64,000 nt of DNA from Pardosa pseudoannulata (taxonomy: Eukaryota > Arthropoda > Arachnida > Araneae > Lycosidae). A program made the position numbers and the translations under genes. The DNA is taken from positions 1,144,998 to 1,208,997 of the forward strand of contig CM063509.1 of NCBI GenBank assembly GCA_032207245.1. The letters are read 5' to 3'. The notes below the pieces were generated by a model. It saw nothing but the letters and a program-made list of their open reading frames with translations, was not told where the DNA came from and ran no database searches. Positions 1-13,400 of this stretch are shown here, in pieces (within the stretch, counting starts at the first letter, position 1; every line of letters begins with the position of its first letter).

Positions 1-746
1 TATCACCGTGTAGGTCTTTTAAAGACGAAGAGATTGATACTATATTTATTATAATTCATTATGTTTATAAGAGCAGAATCGCGAACGTGTAAATTTTCTG
101 TAGTTGAATTTTGCGAATTTTCCGCTGTTTTCGGAAATATACCCAAATAACTCCTCCATTTTCTGTTGAAACATGGAACAATGCATATCACCGTGTAGGT
201 CTTTTAAAGACGAAGAGATTGATACTATATTTATTATAATTCATTCTGTTTATAAGAGCAGAATCGAGAACGTGTTAATTTTCTGTAGTGGAATTTTGCG
301 AATTTTCCGCTGTTTTCGGAAATATACCCAAATAACTCCTCCATTTTCTGTTGAAACATGGATCAATGCATATCACAGTGTAGGTCTCTTAAAGACGAAG
401 AGATTGATACTATATTTATTATAATTCATTCTGTTTATAAGAGCAGAATCGCGAACGTGTAAATTTTCTTTGTTTTAATTTTGCGATTTTTCCGCTATTT
501 TTGGAAATATAACCAAATAACTCCTCCATTTTCTGTTGAAACATGGAACAATGCATATCACCGTGTAGGTCTTTTAAAGACGAAGAGATTGATACTATAT
601 TTATTATAATTCATTATGTTTATAAGAGCAGAATCGCGAACGTGTAAATTTTCTGTAGTTGAATTTTGCGAATTTTCCGCTGTTTTCGGAAATATACCCA
701 AATAACTCCTCCATTTTCTGTTGAAACATGGAACAATGCATATCAC

Positions 747-931
747 CGTGTAGGTCTTTTAAAGACGAAGAGATTGATACTATATTTATTATAATTCATT
801 ATGTTTATAAGAGCAGAATCGCGAACGTGTAAATTTTCTGTAGTTGAATTTTGCGAATTTTCCGCTGTTTTCGGAAATATACCCAAATAACTCCTCCATT
901 TTCTGTTGAAACATGGAACAATGCATATCAC
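747..931 (+). repeat. Representative satellite A monomer, subtype I
   Basis: One 185-bp unit phased to begin at CGTGTAGGTC. Subtype I is recognised by TTCTGTAGTTGAATTTTGCG in the middle, CTGTTTTCGGAAA after the hairpin, and CTCCTCCATTTTCTGTTGAA near the end. This is the majority form in A1. Several neighbouring monomers (about 558-1116 and 15168-15726) are nearly identical to it, which indicates recent local amplification. Confidence 0.95.
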
Positions 932-3900
932 CGTGTAGGTCTTTTAAAGACGAAGAGATTGATACTATATTTATTATAATTCATTATGTTTATAAGGGCA
1001 GAATCGCGAACGTGTAAATTTTCTGTAGTTGAATTTTGCGAATTTTCCGCTGTTTTCGGAAATATACCCAAATAACTCCTCCATTTTCTGTTGAAACATG
1101 GAACAATGCATATCACCGTGTAGGTCTCTTAAAGACGAAGAGATTGAGACTATATTTATTATAATTCATTCTGTTTATAAGAGCAGAATCGCGAAAGTGT
1201 AAATTTTCTGTAGTTGAATTTTGCGAATTTTCCGCTGTTTTCGGAAATATACCCAAATAACTCCTCCATTTTCTGTTGAAACATGGAACAATGCATATCA
1301 CCGTGTAGGTCTCTTAAAGACGAAGAGATTGATACTATATTTATTATAATTCATTTTGTTTATAAGAGCAGAATCGCGAACGTGTAAATTTTCTTTTTTT
1401 TAATTTTGCGAATTTTCCGCTGTTTTTGGAAATATACCCAAATAACTCCTCCATTTTCTGTTGAAACATGGAACAATGCATATCACCGTGTAGGTCTCTT
1501 AAAGACGAAGAGATTGATACTATATTTATTATAATTCATTCTGTTTATAAGAGCAGAATCGCGAACGTGTAAATTTTCTGTAGTTGAATTTTGCGAATTT
1601 TCCGCTGTTTTCGGAAATATACCTAAATAACTCCTCCATTTTCTGTTGAAACATGGAACAATGCATATCACCGTGTAGGTCTCTTAAAGACGAAGAGATT
1701 GATACTATATTTATTATAATTCATTCTGTTTATAAGAGCAGAATCGCGAACGTGTAAATTTTCTGTAGTTGAATTTTGCGAATTTTCCGCTGTTTTTCGG
1801 AAATATACCCAAATAACTCCTCCATTTTCTGTTGAAACATGGAACAATGCATATCACCGTGTAGGTCTCTTAAAGACGAAGAGATTGATACTATATTTAT
1901 TATAATTCATTATGTTTATAAGAGCAGAATCGCGAACGTGTAAATTTTCTGTAGTTGAATTTTGCGAATTTTCCGCTGTTTTCGGAAATATACCAAATAA
2001 CTCCTCCATTTTCTGTTGAAACATGGAACAATGCATATCACCGTGTAGGTCTTTTAAAGACGAAGAGATTGATACTATATTTATTATAATTCATTATGTT
2101 TATAAGAGCAGAATCGCGAACGTGTAAATTTTCTGTAGTTGAATTTTGCGAATTTTCCGCTGTTTTCGGAAATATACCCAAATAACTCCTCCATTTTCTG
2201 TTGAAACATGGAACAATGCATATCACCGTGTAGGTCTTTTAAAGACGAAGAGATTGATACTATATTTATTATAATTCATTATGTTTATAAGAGCAGAATC
2301 GCGAACGTGTAAATTTTCTGTAGTTGAATTTTGCGAATTTTCCGCTGTTTTCGGAAATATACCCAAATAACTCCTCCATTTTCTGTTGAAACATGGAACA
2401 ATGCATATCACCGTGTAGGTCTTTTAAAGACGAAGAGATTGATACTATATTTATTATATAATTCATTATGTTTATAAGAGCAGAATCGCGAACGTGTAAA
2501 TTTTCTGTAGTTGAATTTTGCGAATTTTCCGCTGTTTTCGGAAATATACCCAAATAACTCCTCCATTTTCTGTTGAAACATGGAACAATGCATATCACCG
2601 TGTAGGTCTCTAAAAAGACGAAGAGATTGATACTATATATATTATAATTCATTCTGTTTATAAGAGCAGATTCGCGAAAGTGTAAATTTTCTGTAGTTGA
2701 ATTTTGCGAATTTTCCGCTGTTTTCGGAAATATACCCAAATAAATCCTCCATTTTCTGTTGAAACATGGAACAATGCATATCACCGTGTAGGTCTCTTAA
2801 AGACGAAGAGATTGATACTATATATTTATTATAATTCATTCTGTTTATAAGAGCAGAATCGCGAAAGTGTAAATTTTCTGTAGTTGAATTTTGCGAATTT
2901 TCCGCTGTTTTCGGAAATATACCCAAATAACTCCTCCATTTTCTGTTGATACATGGAACAATGCATATCACCGTGTAGGTCTCTTAAAGACGAAGAGATT
3001 GATACTATATTTATTATAATTCATTTTGTTTATAAGAGCAGAATCGCGAACGTGTAAATTTTCTGTAGTTGAATTTTGCGAATTTTCCGCTGTTTTCGGA
3101 AATATACCCAAATAACTCCTCCATTTTCTGTTGAAACATGGAACAATGCATATCACCGTGTAGGTCTTTTAAAGACGAAGAGATTGATACTATATTTATT
3201 ATAATTCATTCTGTTTATAAGAGCAGAATCGCGAACGTGTAAATTTTCTGTAGTTGAATTTTGCGAATTTTCCGCTGTTTTCGGAAATATACCCAAATAA
3301 CTCCTCCATTTTCTGTTGAAACATGGAACAATGCATATCACCGTGTAGGTCTTTTAAAGACGAAGAGATTGATACTATATTTATTATAATTCATTATGTT
3401 TATAAGAGCAGAATCGCGAACGTGTAAATTTTCTTTGTTTTAATTTTGCGATTTTTCCGCTGTTTTTGGAAATATAACCAAATAACTCCTCAATTTAATG
3501 TTGAAACATGGAACAATGCATATCACCGTGTAGGTCTTTTAAAGACGAAGAGATTGATACTATATTTATTATAATTTATTCTGTTTATAAGAGCAGAATC
3601 GCGAACGTGTAAATTTTCTGTAGTTGAATTTTGCGAATTTTCCGCTGTTTTCGGAAATATACCCAAATAACTCCTCCATTTTCTGTTGAAACATGGAACA
3701 ATGCATATCACCGTGTAGGTCTTTTAAAGACGAAGAGATTGATACTATATTTATTATAATTCATTCTGTTTATAAGAGCAGAATCGCGAACGTGTAAATT
3801 TTCTGTAGTTGAATTTTGCGAATTTTCCGCTGTTTTCGGAAATATACCCAAATAACTCCTCCATTTTCTGTTGAAACATGGAACAATGCATATCACCGTG

Positions 3901-5147
3901 TAGGTCTTTTAAAGACGAAGAGATTGATACTATATTTATTATAATTCATTATGTTTATAAGAGCAGAATCGCGAACGTGTAAATTTTCTGTAGTTGAATT
4001 TTACGAATTTTCCGCTGTTTTCGGAAATATACCCAAATAACTCCTCCATTTTCTGTTGAAACATGGAACAATGCATATCACCGTGTAGGTCTTTTAAAGA
4101 CGAAGAGATTGATACTATATTTATTATAATTCATTCTGTTTATAAGAGCAGAATCGCGAACGTGTAAATTTTCTGTAGTTGAATTTTGCGAATTTTCCGC
4201 TGTTTTCGGAAATATACCCAAATAACTCCTCCATTTTCTGTTGAAACATGGAACAATGCATATCACCGTGTAGGTCTTTTAAAGACGAAGAGATTGATAC
4301 TATATTTATTATAATTCATTATGTTTATAAGAGCAGAATCGCGAACGTGTAAATTTTCTTTATTTTAATTTTGCGATTTTTCCGCTGTTTTTTTTGGAAA
4401 TAATAAACAAATAACACCTCAATTTAATGTTGAAACATGGAACAATGCATATCACCGTGTAGGTCTTTTAAAGACGAAGAGATTGATACTATATTTATTA
4501 TAATTCATTATGTTTATAAGAGCAGAATCGCGAACGTGTGAATATTCTGTAGTTGAATTTTGCGAATTTTTCCGCTGTTTTCGGAAATATACCCAAATAC
4601 CTCCTCCATTTTCTGTTGAAACATGGAACAATGCATATCACCGTGTAGGTCTCTTAAAGACGAAGAGATTGATACTATATTTATTATAATTCATTCTGTT
4701 TATAAGAGCAGAATCGCGAACGTGTAAATTTTCTGTAGTGGAATTTTGCGAATTTTCCGCTGTTTTCGGAAATATACCCAAATAACTCCTCCATTTTCTG
4801 TTGAAACATGGATCAATGCATATCACCGTGTAGGTCTCTTAAAGACGAAGAGATTGATACTATATTTATTATAATTCATTCTGTTTATAAGAGCAGAATC
4901 GCGAACGTGTAAATTTTCTTTGTTTTAATTTTGAGACTTTTCCGCTGTTTTCGGAAATATACCCAAATAACTCCTCCATTTTCTGTTGAAACATGGAACA
5001 ATGCATATCACCGTGTAGGTCTTTTAAAGACGAAGAGATTGATACTATATTTATTATAATTCATTCTGTTTATAAGAGCAGAATCGCGAACGTGTAAATT
5101 TTCTGTAGTTGAATTTTGCGAATTTTCCGCTGTTTTTCGAAATATAT

Positions 5148-5161
5148 AAAAAAAAAAAAAA
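5148..5161 (+). repeat. A14 homopolymer inside a satellite A monomer
   Basis: A run of 14 A replaces the usual TATACCC stretch before CAAATAACTCC in this single monomer. It may be replication slippage or a sequencing/consensus artefact. No target-site duplication marks it as a retroposon tail. Confidence 0.8.
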
Positions 5162-8100
5162 CAAATAACTCCTCCATTTTCTGTTGAAACATGGAACAAT
5201 GCATATCACCGTGTAGGTCTTTTAAAGACGAAGAGATTGATACTATATTTATTATAATTCATTCTGTTTATAAGAGCAGAATCACGAACGTGTAATTTTT
5301 CTGTAGTTGAATTTTGCGAATTTTCCGCTGTTTTCGGAAATATACCCAAATAACTCCTCCATTTTCTGTTGAAACATGGAACAATGCATATCACCGTGTA
5401 GGTATTTTAAAGACGAAGAGATTGATACTATATTTATTATAATTCATTATGTTTATAAGAGCAGAATCGCGAACGTGTGAATTTTCTGTAGTTGAATTTT
5501 GCGAATTTTCCGCTGTTTTCGGAAATATACCCAAATAACTCCTCCATTTTCTGTTGAAACATGGAACAATGCATATCATCGTGTAGGTCTTTTAAAGACG
5601 AAGAGATTGATACTATATTTATTATAATTCATTCTGTTTATAAGAGCAGAATCGCGAACGTGTAATTTTCTGTAGTTGAATTTTCCGAATTTTCCGCTGT
5701 TTTCGGAAATATACCCAAATAACTCCTCCATTTTCTGTTGAAACATGGACCAATGCATATCACCGTGTAGGTCTCTTAAAGACGAAGAGATTGATACTAT
5801 ATTTATTATAATTCATTCTGTTTATAAGAGCAGAATCGCGAAAGTGTAAATTTTCTGTAGTTGAATTTTGCGAATTTTCCGCTGTTTTCGGAAATATACC
5901 CAAATAACTCCTCCATTTTCTGTTGAAACAGGGAACAATGCATATCACCGTGTAGGTCTTTTAAAGACGAAGAGATTGATACTATATTTATTATAATTCA
6001 TTCTGTTTATAAGAGCAGAATCGCGAACGTGTAAATTTTCTGTAGTTGAATTTTGCGAATTTTCCGCTGTTTTCGGAAATATACCCAAATAACTCCTCCA
6101 TTTTCTGTTGAAACATGGAACAATGCATATCACCGTGTAGGTCTTTTAAAGACGAAGAGATTGATACTATATTTATTATAATTCATTATGTTTATAAGAG
6201 CAGAATCGCGAACGTGTAAATTTTCTGTAGTTGAATTTTGCGAATTTTCCGCTGTTTTCGGAAATATACCCAAATAACTCCTCCATTTTCTGTTGAAACA
6301 TGGAACAATGCATATCACCGTGTAGGTCTCTTAAAGACGAAGAGATTGATACTATATTTATTATAATTCATTCTTTTTATAAGAGCAGAATCGCGAAAGT
6401 GTAAATTTTCTGTAGATGAATTTTGCGAATTTTCCGCTGTTTTCGGAAATATACCCAAATAACTCCTCCATTTTCTGTTGAAACATGGAACAATGCATAT
6501 CACCGTGTAGGTCTTTTAAAGACGAAGAGATTGATACTATATTTATTATAATTCATTCTGTTTATAAGAGCAGAATCACGAACGTGTGAATATTCTGTAG
6601 TTGAATTTTGCGAATTTTCCGCTGTTTTCGGAAATATACCCAAATAACTCCTCCATTTTCTGTTGAAACATGGAACAATGCATATCACCGTGTAGGTCTT
6701 TTAAAGACGAAGAGATTGATACTATATTTATTATAATTCATTATGTTTATAAGAGCAGAATCGCGAACGTGTAAATTTTCTGTAGTTGAATTTTGCGAAT
6801 TTTCCGCTGTTTTTGGAAATATACCCAAATAACTCCTCCATTTTCTGTTGAAACATGGAACAATGCATATCACCGTGTAGGTCTCTTAAAGACGAAGAGA
6901 TTGATACTATATTTATTATAATTCATACTGTTTATAAGAGCAGAATCGCGAAAGTGTAAATTTTCTGTAGTTGAATTTTGCGAATTTTCCGCTGTTTTCG
7001 GAAATATACCTAAATAACTCCTCCATTTTCTGTTGAAACATGGAACAATGCATATCACCGTGTAGGTCTCTTAAAGACGAAGAGATTGATACTATATTTA
7101 TTATAATTCATTCTGTTTATAAGAGCAGAATCGCGAAAGTGTAAATTTTCTGTAGTTGAATTTTTCGAATTTTCCGCTGTTTTCGGAAATATACCCAAAT
7201 AACTCCTCCATTTTCTGTTGAAACATGGAACAATGCATATCACCGTGTAGGTCTCTTAAAGACGAAGAGATTGATACTATATTTATTATAATTCATTTTG
7301 TTTATAAGAGCAGAATCGCGAAAGTGTAAATTTTCTGTAGTTGAATTTTGCGAATTTTCCGCTGTTTTCGGAAATATACCCAAATAACTCCTGCATTTTC
7401 TGTTGAAACATGGAACAATGCATATCACCGTGTAGGTCTCTTAAAGACGAAGAGATTGATACTATATTTATTATAATTCATTCTGTTTATAAGAGCAGAA
7501 TCGCGAAAGTGTAAATTTTCTGTAGTTGAATTTTGCGAATTTTCCGCTGTTTTCGGAAATATACTCAAATAACTCCTCCATTTTCTGTTGAAACATGGAA
7601 CAATGCATATAACCGTGTAGGTCTTTTAAAGACAAAGAGATTGATACTATATTTATTATAATTCATTATGTTTATATGTGCACAATCGCGAACGTATAAA
7701 TTTTCTTTATTTTAATTTTGCTATTTTTCCGCTGTTTTTTTTAAATATACCCAAATAACACCTCAAATTAATGTTGAAACATGGAACAATGCATATCACC
7801 GTGTAGGTCTCTTAAAGACGAAGAGATTGATACTATATTTACTATAATTCATTTTGTTTATAAGAACAGAATCGCGAACGTGTAATTTCTCTGTAGTTGA
7901 ATTTTGCGAATTTTCCGCTGTTTTCGGAAATATACCCAAATAACTCCTCCATTTTCTGTTGAAACATGGAACAATGCATATCACCGTGTAGGTCTTTTAA
8001 AGACGAAGAGATTGATACTATATTTATTATAATTCATTCTGTTTATAAGAGCAGAATCACGAACGTGTGAATTTTCTGTAGTTGAATTTTGCGAATTTTC

Positions 8101-8958
8101 CGCTGTTTTCGGAAATATACCCAAATAACTCCTCCATTTTCTGTTGAAACATGGAACAATGCATATCACCGTGTAGGTCTTTTAAAGACGAAGAGATTGA
8201 TACTATATTTATTATAATTCATTACGTTTATAAGAGCAGAATCGCGAACGTGTAAATTTTCTGTAGTTGAATTTTGCGAATTTTCCGCTGTTTTCGGAAA
8301 TATACCCAAATAACTCCTCCATTTTCTGTTGAAACATGGAACAATGCATATCACCGTGTAGGTCTCTTAAAGACGAAGAGATTGATACTATATTTATTAT
8401 AATTCATTTTGTTTATAAGAGCAGAATCGCGAACGTGTAAATTTTCTGTAGTTGAATTTTGCGAATTTTCCGCTGTTTTCCGAAATATGTCAAAATAACT
8501 CCTCCATTTTCTGTTGAAACATGGAACAATGCATATCACCGTGTAGGTCTCTTAAAGACGAAGAGATTGATACTATATTTATTATAATTCATTTTGTTTA
8601 TAAGAGCAGAATCGCGAACGTGTGAATTTTCTGTAGTTGAATTTTGCGAATTTTCCGCTGTTTTCGGAAATATACCCAAATAACTCCTCCATTTTCTGTT
8701 GAAACATGGAACAATGCATATCACCGTGTAGGTCTTTTAAAGACGAAGAGATTGATACTATATTTATTATAATTCATTCTGTTTATAAGAGCAGAATCAC
8801 GAACGTGTGAATTTTCTGTAGTTGAATTTTGCGAATTTTCCGCTGTTTTCCGAAATATATCAAAATAAATCCTCCATTTTCTGTTGACACATGGAACAAT
8901 GCATATGACCGTGTAGGTCTTTTAAAGACGAAGAGATTGATACTATATTTATTTTAAT

Positions 8959-8972
8959 TCATTATGTTTATA
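8959..8972 (+). repeat. Upstream target-site duplication of the SINE
   Basis: The 14-bp satellite A sequence TCATTATGTTTATA directly precedes the SINE and is repeated with one mismatch (TCATTATGTATATA) at 9155-9168 directly after the A-rich tail. This is the signature of target-primed reverse transcription into a satellite monomer. Confidence 0.85.
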
Positions 8973-9154
8973 GCCGAACGATGGCCGATGGGTTAGGGTG
9001 CTGGCCTTCGGAACCGAAGTTCGTGGGTTCGAATCCCACTGAGGCATGGATGTTCGTAGCCGTTCGGAATCGGCTTTAAGCTGTAGGTCCCGGTCTCATT
9101 AGCCCTCGTATTGCAAAAAGTAGACCGTAGCACTCCAAACCAAACCAAACCAAA
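8973..9154 (+). mobile_element. tRNA-derived SINE inserted in satellite A
   Basis: An element of about 182 bp, much richer in GC than its surroundings and unrelated to either satellite. The first 80 bp or so resemble a tRNA: a box A-like stretch beginning TGGCCGATGGGTTAGGGTGC at 8982 and an exact box B GGTTCGAATCC at 9026-9036 inside a TGGG/CCCA T-stem. The tRNA-unrelated body follows, with a short hairpin GCCG-(8 nt)-CGGC near 9060-9075 and a TGTAGGTCCCGG motif. It ends in a (CCAAA)n-like tail at about 9134-9154. It is flanked by a 14-bp target-site duplication with one mismatch (8959-8972 and 9155-9168). Like all SINEs it encodes no protein and depends on LINE machinery in trans. Family and parent tRNA are not identified: the anticodon arm is too degenerate to name an amino acid. 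Only one copy is present in the window. Confidence 0.9.
8982..9036 (+). promoter_or_regulatory. Internal RNA polymerase III promoter (box A and box B) of the SINE
   Basis: The box A-like sequence starts at 8982 and box B, GGTTCGAATCC, lies at 9026-9036. The spacing of about 44 bp fits tRNA-type class III promoters. Box B is a consensus match and box A is approximate. Whether this copy is transcribed cannot be judged from the sequence. Confidence 0.75.
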
Positions 9155-9168
9155 TCATTATGTATATA
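9155..9168 (+). repeat. Downstream target-site duplication of the SINE
   Basis: TCATTATGTATATA follows the CCAAA tail and resumes the satellite A monomer in the correct phase (AGAGCAGAATCGCG next). It differs from the upstream copy by one base. Confidence 0.85.
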
Positions 9169-9349
9169 AGAGCAGAATCGCGAACGTGTAAATTTTCTTT
9201 ATTTTAATTTTGCGAATTTTCCGCTGTTTTCGGAAATATACCCAAATAACTCCTCCATTTTCTGTTGAAACATGGAACAATGCATATCACCGTGTAGGTC
9301 TTTTAAAGACGAAGAGATTGATACTATATTTATTATAATTCATTCTGTT

Positions 9350-12300
9350 TATATAAATTTTCTGTAGTTGAATCTTGCGAATTTTAAGCAGTTTTCCGAA
9401 ATATACCCAAATAACTTCTCCATTTTCTGTTGAAACATGGAACATTGCATATCACCGTGTAGGTCTTTTAAAGACGAAGAGTTTGATACTATATTTTTTA
9501 TAATTCATTATGTTTATAAGAGCAGAATAGCGAACGTGTAAATTTTCTGTAGTTGAATTTTGCGAATTTTCCGCTGTTTTCGGAAATATACCCAAATAAC
9601 TCCTCCATTTTCTGTTGAAACATGGAACAATGCATATCACCGTGTAGGTCTTTAAAAAAACGAAGAGATTGATACTATATTTATTATAATTCATTATGTT
9701 TATAAGAGCAGAATCGCGAACGTGTAAATTTTCTGTAGTTGATATTTGCGAATTTTCCGCTGTTTTCGGAAATATACCCAAATAACTCCTCCATTTTCTG
9801 TTGAAACATGGAACAATGCATATCACCGTGTAGGTCTTTTAAAGACGAAGAGATTGATACTATATTTATTATAATTCATTATGTTTATAAGAGCAAAATC
9901 GCGAACGTGTAAATTTTCTGTAGTTGAATTTTACGAATTTTCCGCTGTTTTCGGAAATATACCCAAATAACTCCTCCATTTTCTTTTGAAACATGGAACA
10001 ATGCATATCACCGTGTAGGTCTCTTAAAGACGAAGAGATTGATACTATATTTATTATAATTCATTCTGTTTATAAGAGCAGAATCGCGAAAGTGTAAATT
10101 TTCTGTAGTTGAATTTTGCGAATTTTCCGCTGTTTTCGGAAATATACCCAAATAACTCCTCCATTTTCTGTTGAAACATGGAACAATGCATATCACCGTG
10201 TAGGTCTTTTAAAGACGAAGAGATTGTGTAGGTCTTTTAAAGACGAAGAGATTGATACTTTCTGTAGTTGAATTTTGCGAATTTTCCGCTGTTTTCGGAA
10301 ATATACCAAATAACTCCTCCATTTTCTGTTGAAACATGGAACAATGCATATCACCGTGTAGGTCTTTTAAAGACGAAGAGTTTGATACTATATTTATTAT
10401 AATTCATTATGTTTATAAGAGCAGAATCGCGAACGTGTAAATTTTCTGTAGTTGAATTTTGCGAATTTTCCGCTGTTTTTCGGAAATATACCCAAATAAC
10501 TCCTCCATTTTCTGTTGAAACATGGAACAATGCATATCACCGTGTAGGTCTTTTAAAGACGAAGAGATTGATACTATATTTATTATAATTCATTATGTTT
10601 ATAAGAGCAGAATCGCGAACGTGAAAATTTTCTGTAGTTGAATTTTGCGAATTTTCCGCTGTTTTCGGAAATATACCCAAATAACTCCTCCATTTTCTGT
10701 TGAAACATGGAACAATGCATATCACCGTGTAGGTCTTTTAAAGACGAAGAGATTGATACTATATTTATTATAATTCATTATGTTTATAAGAGCAGAATCG
10801 CGAACGTGTAAATTTTCTGTAGTTGAATTTTGCGAATTTTCCGCTGTTTTCGGAAATATACCCAAATAACTCCTCCATTTTCTGTTGAAACATGGAACAA
10901 TGCATATCACCGTATTATAATTCATTCTGTTTATAAGAGCAGAATCGCGAACGTGTAAATTTTCTGTAGTTGAATTTTGCGAATTTTCCGCTGTTTTCGG
11001 AAATATACCCAAATAAACTCCTCCATTTTCTGTTATAATTCATTATGTTTATAAGAGCAGAATCGCGAACGTGTAAATTTTCTGTAGTTGAATTTTGCGA
11101 ATTTTCCGCTGTTTTCGGAAATATACCCAAATAACTCCTCCATTTTCTGTTGAAACATGGAACAATGCATATCACCGTGTAGGTCTTTTAAAGACGAAGA
11201 GATTGATACTATATTTATTATAATTCATTATGTTTATAAGAGCAGAATCGCGAACGTGTAAATTTTCTGTAGTTGAATTTTGCGAATTTTCCGCTGTTTT
11301 CGGAAATATACCCAAATAACTCCTCCATTTTCTGTTGAAACATGGAACAATGCATATCACCGTGTAGGTCTTTTAAAGACGAAGAGATTGATACTATATT
11401 TATTATAATTCATTATGTTTATAAGAGCAGAATCGCGAACGTGTAAATTTTCTGTAGTTGAATTTTGCGAATTTTCCGCTGTTTTCGGAAATATACCCAA
11501 ATAACTCCTCCATTTTCTGTTGAAACATGGAACAATGCATATCACCGTGTAGGTCTTTTAAAGACGAAGAGATTGATACTATATTTATTATAATTCATTA
11601 TGTTTATAAGAGCAGAATCGCGAACGTGAAATTTTCTGTAGTTGAATTTTGCGAATTTTCAATTCATTATGTTTATAAGAGCAGAATCGCGAACGTGTGA
11701 ATTTTCTGTAGTTGAATTTTGCGAATTTTCCGCTGTGGAACAATGCATATCACCGTGTAGGTCTTTTAAAGACGAAGAGATTGATACTATATTTATTATA
11801 ATTCATTATGTTTATAAGAGCAGAATCGCGAACGTGTGAATTTTCTGTAGTTGAATTTTGCGAATTTTCCGCTGTTTTCGGAAATATACCCAAATAACTC
11901 CTCCATTTTCTGTTGAAACATGGAACAATGCATATCACCGTGTAGGTCTTTTAAAGAGGAAGAGATTGATACTATATTTATTATAATTCATTCTGTTTAT
12001 AAGAGCAGAATCGCGAACGTGTAAATTTTCTGCCGCTGTTTTCGGAAATATACCCAAATAACTCCTCCATTTTCTGTTGAAACATGGAACAATGCATATC
12101 ACCGTGTAGGTCTTTTAAAGACGAAGAGATTGATACTATATTTATTATAATTCATTATGTTTATAAGAGCAGAATCGCGAACGTGTAAATTTTCTGTAGT
12201 TGAATTTTGCGAATTTTCCGCTGTTTTTCGGAAATATACCCAAATAACTCCTCCATTTTCTGTTGAAACATGGAACAATGCATATCACCGTGTAGGTCTT

Positions 12301-13400
12301 TTAAAGACGAAGAGATTGTTCCGCTGTTTTTTTCAGAAATATACTCAAATAACTCCTCCATTTTCTGTTGAAACATGGAACAATGCATATCACCGTGTAG
12401 GTCTTTTAAAGACGAAGAGATTGATACTTTAATTATTATAATTCATTATGTTTATAAGTGCAGGATCGCGAACGTGTAAATTTTCTTTATTTTAAATTTT
12501 GCGAATTTTCCGCTGTTTTCGGAAATATACCCAAATAACTCCTCCATTTTCTGTTGAAACATGGAACAATGCATATCACCGTGTAGGTCTCTCAAAGACG
12601 AAGAGATTGATACTATATTTATTATAATTCATTCTGTTTATAAGAGCAGAATCGCGAACGTGTAAATTTTCTGTAGTTGAATTTTGCGAATTTTCCGCTG
12701 CTTTCGGAAATATACCCAAATAACTCCTCCATTTTCTGTTGAAACATGGAACAATGCATATCACCGTGTAGGTCTTTTAAAGACGAAGAGATTGATACTA
12801 TATTTATTATAATTTATTCTGTTTATAAGAGCAGAATCGCGAACGTGTAAATTTTCGAATTTTGACCGCAGTTTTCCGAAGCAGAATCGCGAAAGTGTAA
12901 ATTTTCTGTAGTTGAATTTTGCGAATTTTCCGCTGTTTTTGGAAATATACCCAAATAACTCCTCCATTTTCTGTTGAAACATGGAACAATGCATATCACC
13001 GTGTAGGTCTTTTAAAGACGAAGAGATTGATACTATATTTATTATAATTCATTCTTTTTATAAGAGCAGAATCGCGAACGTGTAAATTTTCTGTAGTTGA
13101 ATTTTGCGAATTTTCCGCTGTTTTCGGAAATATACCCAAATAACTCCTCCATTTTCTGTTGAAACATGGAACAATGCATATCACCGTGTAGGTCTTTTAA
13201 AGACGAAGAGATTGATACTATATTTATTATAATTCATTATGTTTATAAGAGCAGAATCGCGAACGTGTAAATTTTCTGTAGTTGAATTTTGCGAATTTTC
13301 CGCTGTTTTCGGAAATATACCCAAATAACTCCTCCATTTTCTGTTGAAACATGGAACAATGCATATCACCGTGTAGGTCTTTTAAAGGCAGAATCGCGAA
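9350..13400 (+). repeat. Zone of deleted and rearranged satellite A monomers
   Basis: Most of the large internal indels seen in A1 fall in this stretch of about 4 kb. Breakpoints seen by eye: about 9354 (centre of monomer missing), 10199-10262 (28-bp tandem duplication then a deletion), 10914, 11034, 11660, 11736, 12031, 12319, 12856-12881 (complex) and 13387. Several junctions have 1-3 bp of shared sequence, for example AG at 13387. Outside this zone the 185-bp period is nearly unbroken. The pattern suggests repeated end-joining or slippage repair in one segment. The adjacent SINE at 8973 may mark the same older, less homogenised segment (inference). Confidence 0.85.
10199..10254 (+). repeat. 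Perfect 28-bp tandem duplication inside satellite A
   Basis: The 28 bp from TGTAGGTC to GAGATTG occur twice without mismatch (10199-10226 and 10227-10254). They are followed by a jump from GATACT straight to TTCTGTAG, so about 55 bp of the monomer are missing. The duplicated piece contains the GTCTTT-T-AAAGAC palindrome. Confidence 0.9.

Noticed and set aside
747..931. CENP-B box in satellite A (TTTCGGAAATATACCC)
   Set aside because: The TTCG matches, but the required A and CGGG positions do not.
2269..2784. 171-codon minus-strand open frame
   Set aside because: It exists only because two small indels in neighbouring satellite monomers shift the frame past the usual stop. It is still satellite sequence.
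8973..9050. A functional tRNA gene
   Set aside because: Box B is good, but the anticodon arm does not fold into a normal 5-bp stem with a 7-nt loop. The sequence continues into a SINE body with an A-rich tail and target-site duplications.
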